Of a DNA stretch of 5,302 nucleotides, positions 5,252-5,302 are shown piece after piece. The stretch spans positions 1-5,302 of the forward strand of contig DUJI01000048.1 of the NCBI GenBank assembly GCA_013329855.1, read 5' to 3'. The notes beneath the pieces are model-generated. The model saw only the letters and a program-made list of their open reading frames with translations, was not told the DNA's origin and ran no database searches. This DNA comes from Thermoplasmata archaeon (GTDB lineage Archaea; Thermoplasmatota; Thermoplasmata; RBG-16-68-12). Position 1 is the first letter of the stretch, and each line of letters begins with the position of its first letter. Made by a program: the position numbers and the translations under genes.

Positions 5252-5302
5252 TCACGGCCGGGAAGCCTTGCCCGCGGGCGGCCGAGCCGAGCCCGCCGCG
5301 GG
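5252..5302 (-). CDS. Possible C-terminal end of an upstream minus-strand gene
   Basis: From the right edge one minus-strand frame is open for 16 codons and ends at TGA (5254-5252), reading PAAGSARPPAGKASRP. The Ala/Pro/Arg composition could be a disordered protein tail, but in DNA this GC-rich a 16-codon open frame is also expected by chance. After the stop lies a GC-rich stretch, CCCCCTACCCGGGG (5240-5227), that could form a small hairpin. Nothing else can be supported between here and the PKD gene. Confidence 0.2.
   Translation of the reverse strand, partial: PAAGSARPPAGKASRP

Noticed and set aside
5182..5302. Plus-strand frame from ATG 5182 open to the right edge (MEGSSYPPTTKGFG...)
   Set aside because: Its sequence is low-complexity Pro/Arg/Gly and it begins inside the PKD leader region. 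It has no ribosome binding site, and 40 open codons are expected by chance at this GC content.

Overview
The window is a high-GC stretch, probably from an archaeon. A GC-rich Thermoplasmata-like euryarchaeote is my best guess, but it is an inference. It rests on three things: a large secreted PKD-repeat protein anchored by a C-terminal membrane helix with no LPXTG-type sorting signal, TATA-like elements about 26 nt before predicted transcript starts, and purine-rich Shine-Dalgarno (SD) sites close to starts. No rRNA, tRNA, CRISPR array, insertion sequence or integrase gene is visible. Third codon positions are about 85-95% G/C in the real genes, and this was used to choose frames and starts.

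Layout. (1) Positions 1-1625, minus strand: two tandem FtsX/MacB-type ABC transporter permeases. The upstream one (528-1625) is complete with four membrane helices. The downstream one (1-531) runs off the left edge. They meet at a CTGA stop/start overlap. No ATPase is in the window; it would be expected further left. (2) Positions 1626-1857: a short divergent intergenic region with TATA-like elements and a strong SD for the permease operon. (3) Positions 1858-2085, plus strand: a probable small single-pass membrane protein with an Arg-rich tail, convergent with the next gene. (4) Positions 2113-2661, minus strand: an unrecognised four-helix membrane protein whose TTG start overlaps (TTGA) the stop of the gene upstream. 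(5) Positions 2658-5138, minus strand: an 826-residue surface protein with nine PKD domains, eight of them exactly 83 residues (249 bp) long. (6) Positions 5139-5302: its upstream region, perhaps with the last codons of another minus-strand gene.

The PKD protein and the four-helix protein look like one translationally coupled unit, so the small membrane protein may assist or associate with the surface protein. The permease pair is a separate minus-strand operon. A recurring oddity is that three genes (both permeases and the small membrane protein) have no ATG, GTG or TTG where their first membrane helix requires a start. Each has an in-frame CTG there. Nothing in the window amounts to a clearly new defence or mobile system. 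The most promising leads are the PKD/four-helix pair and the apparent non-canonical starts.
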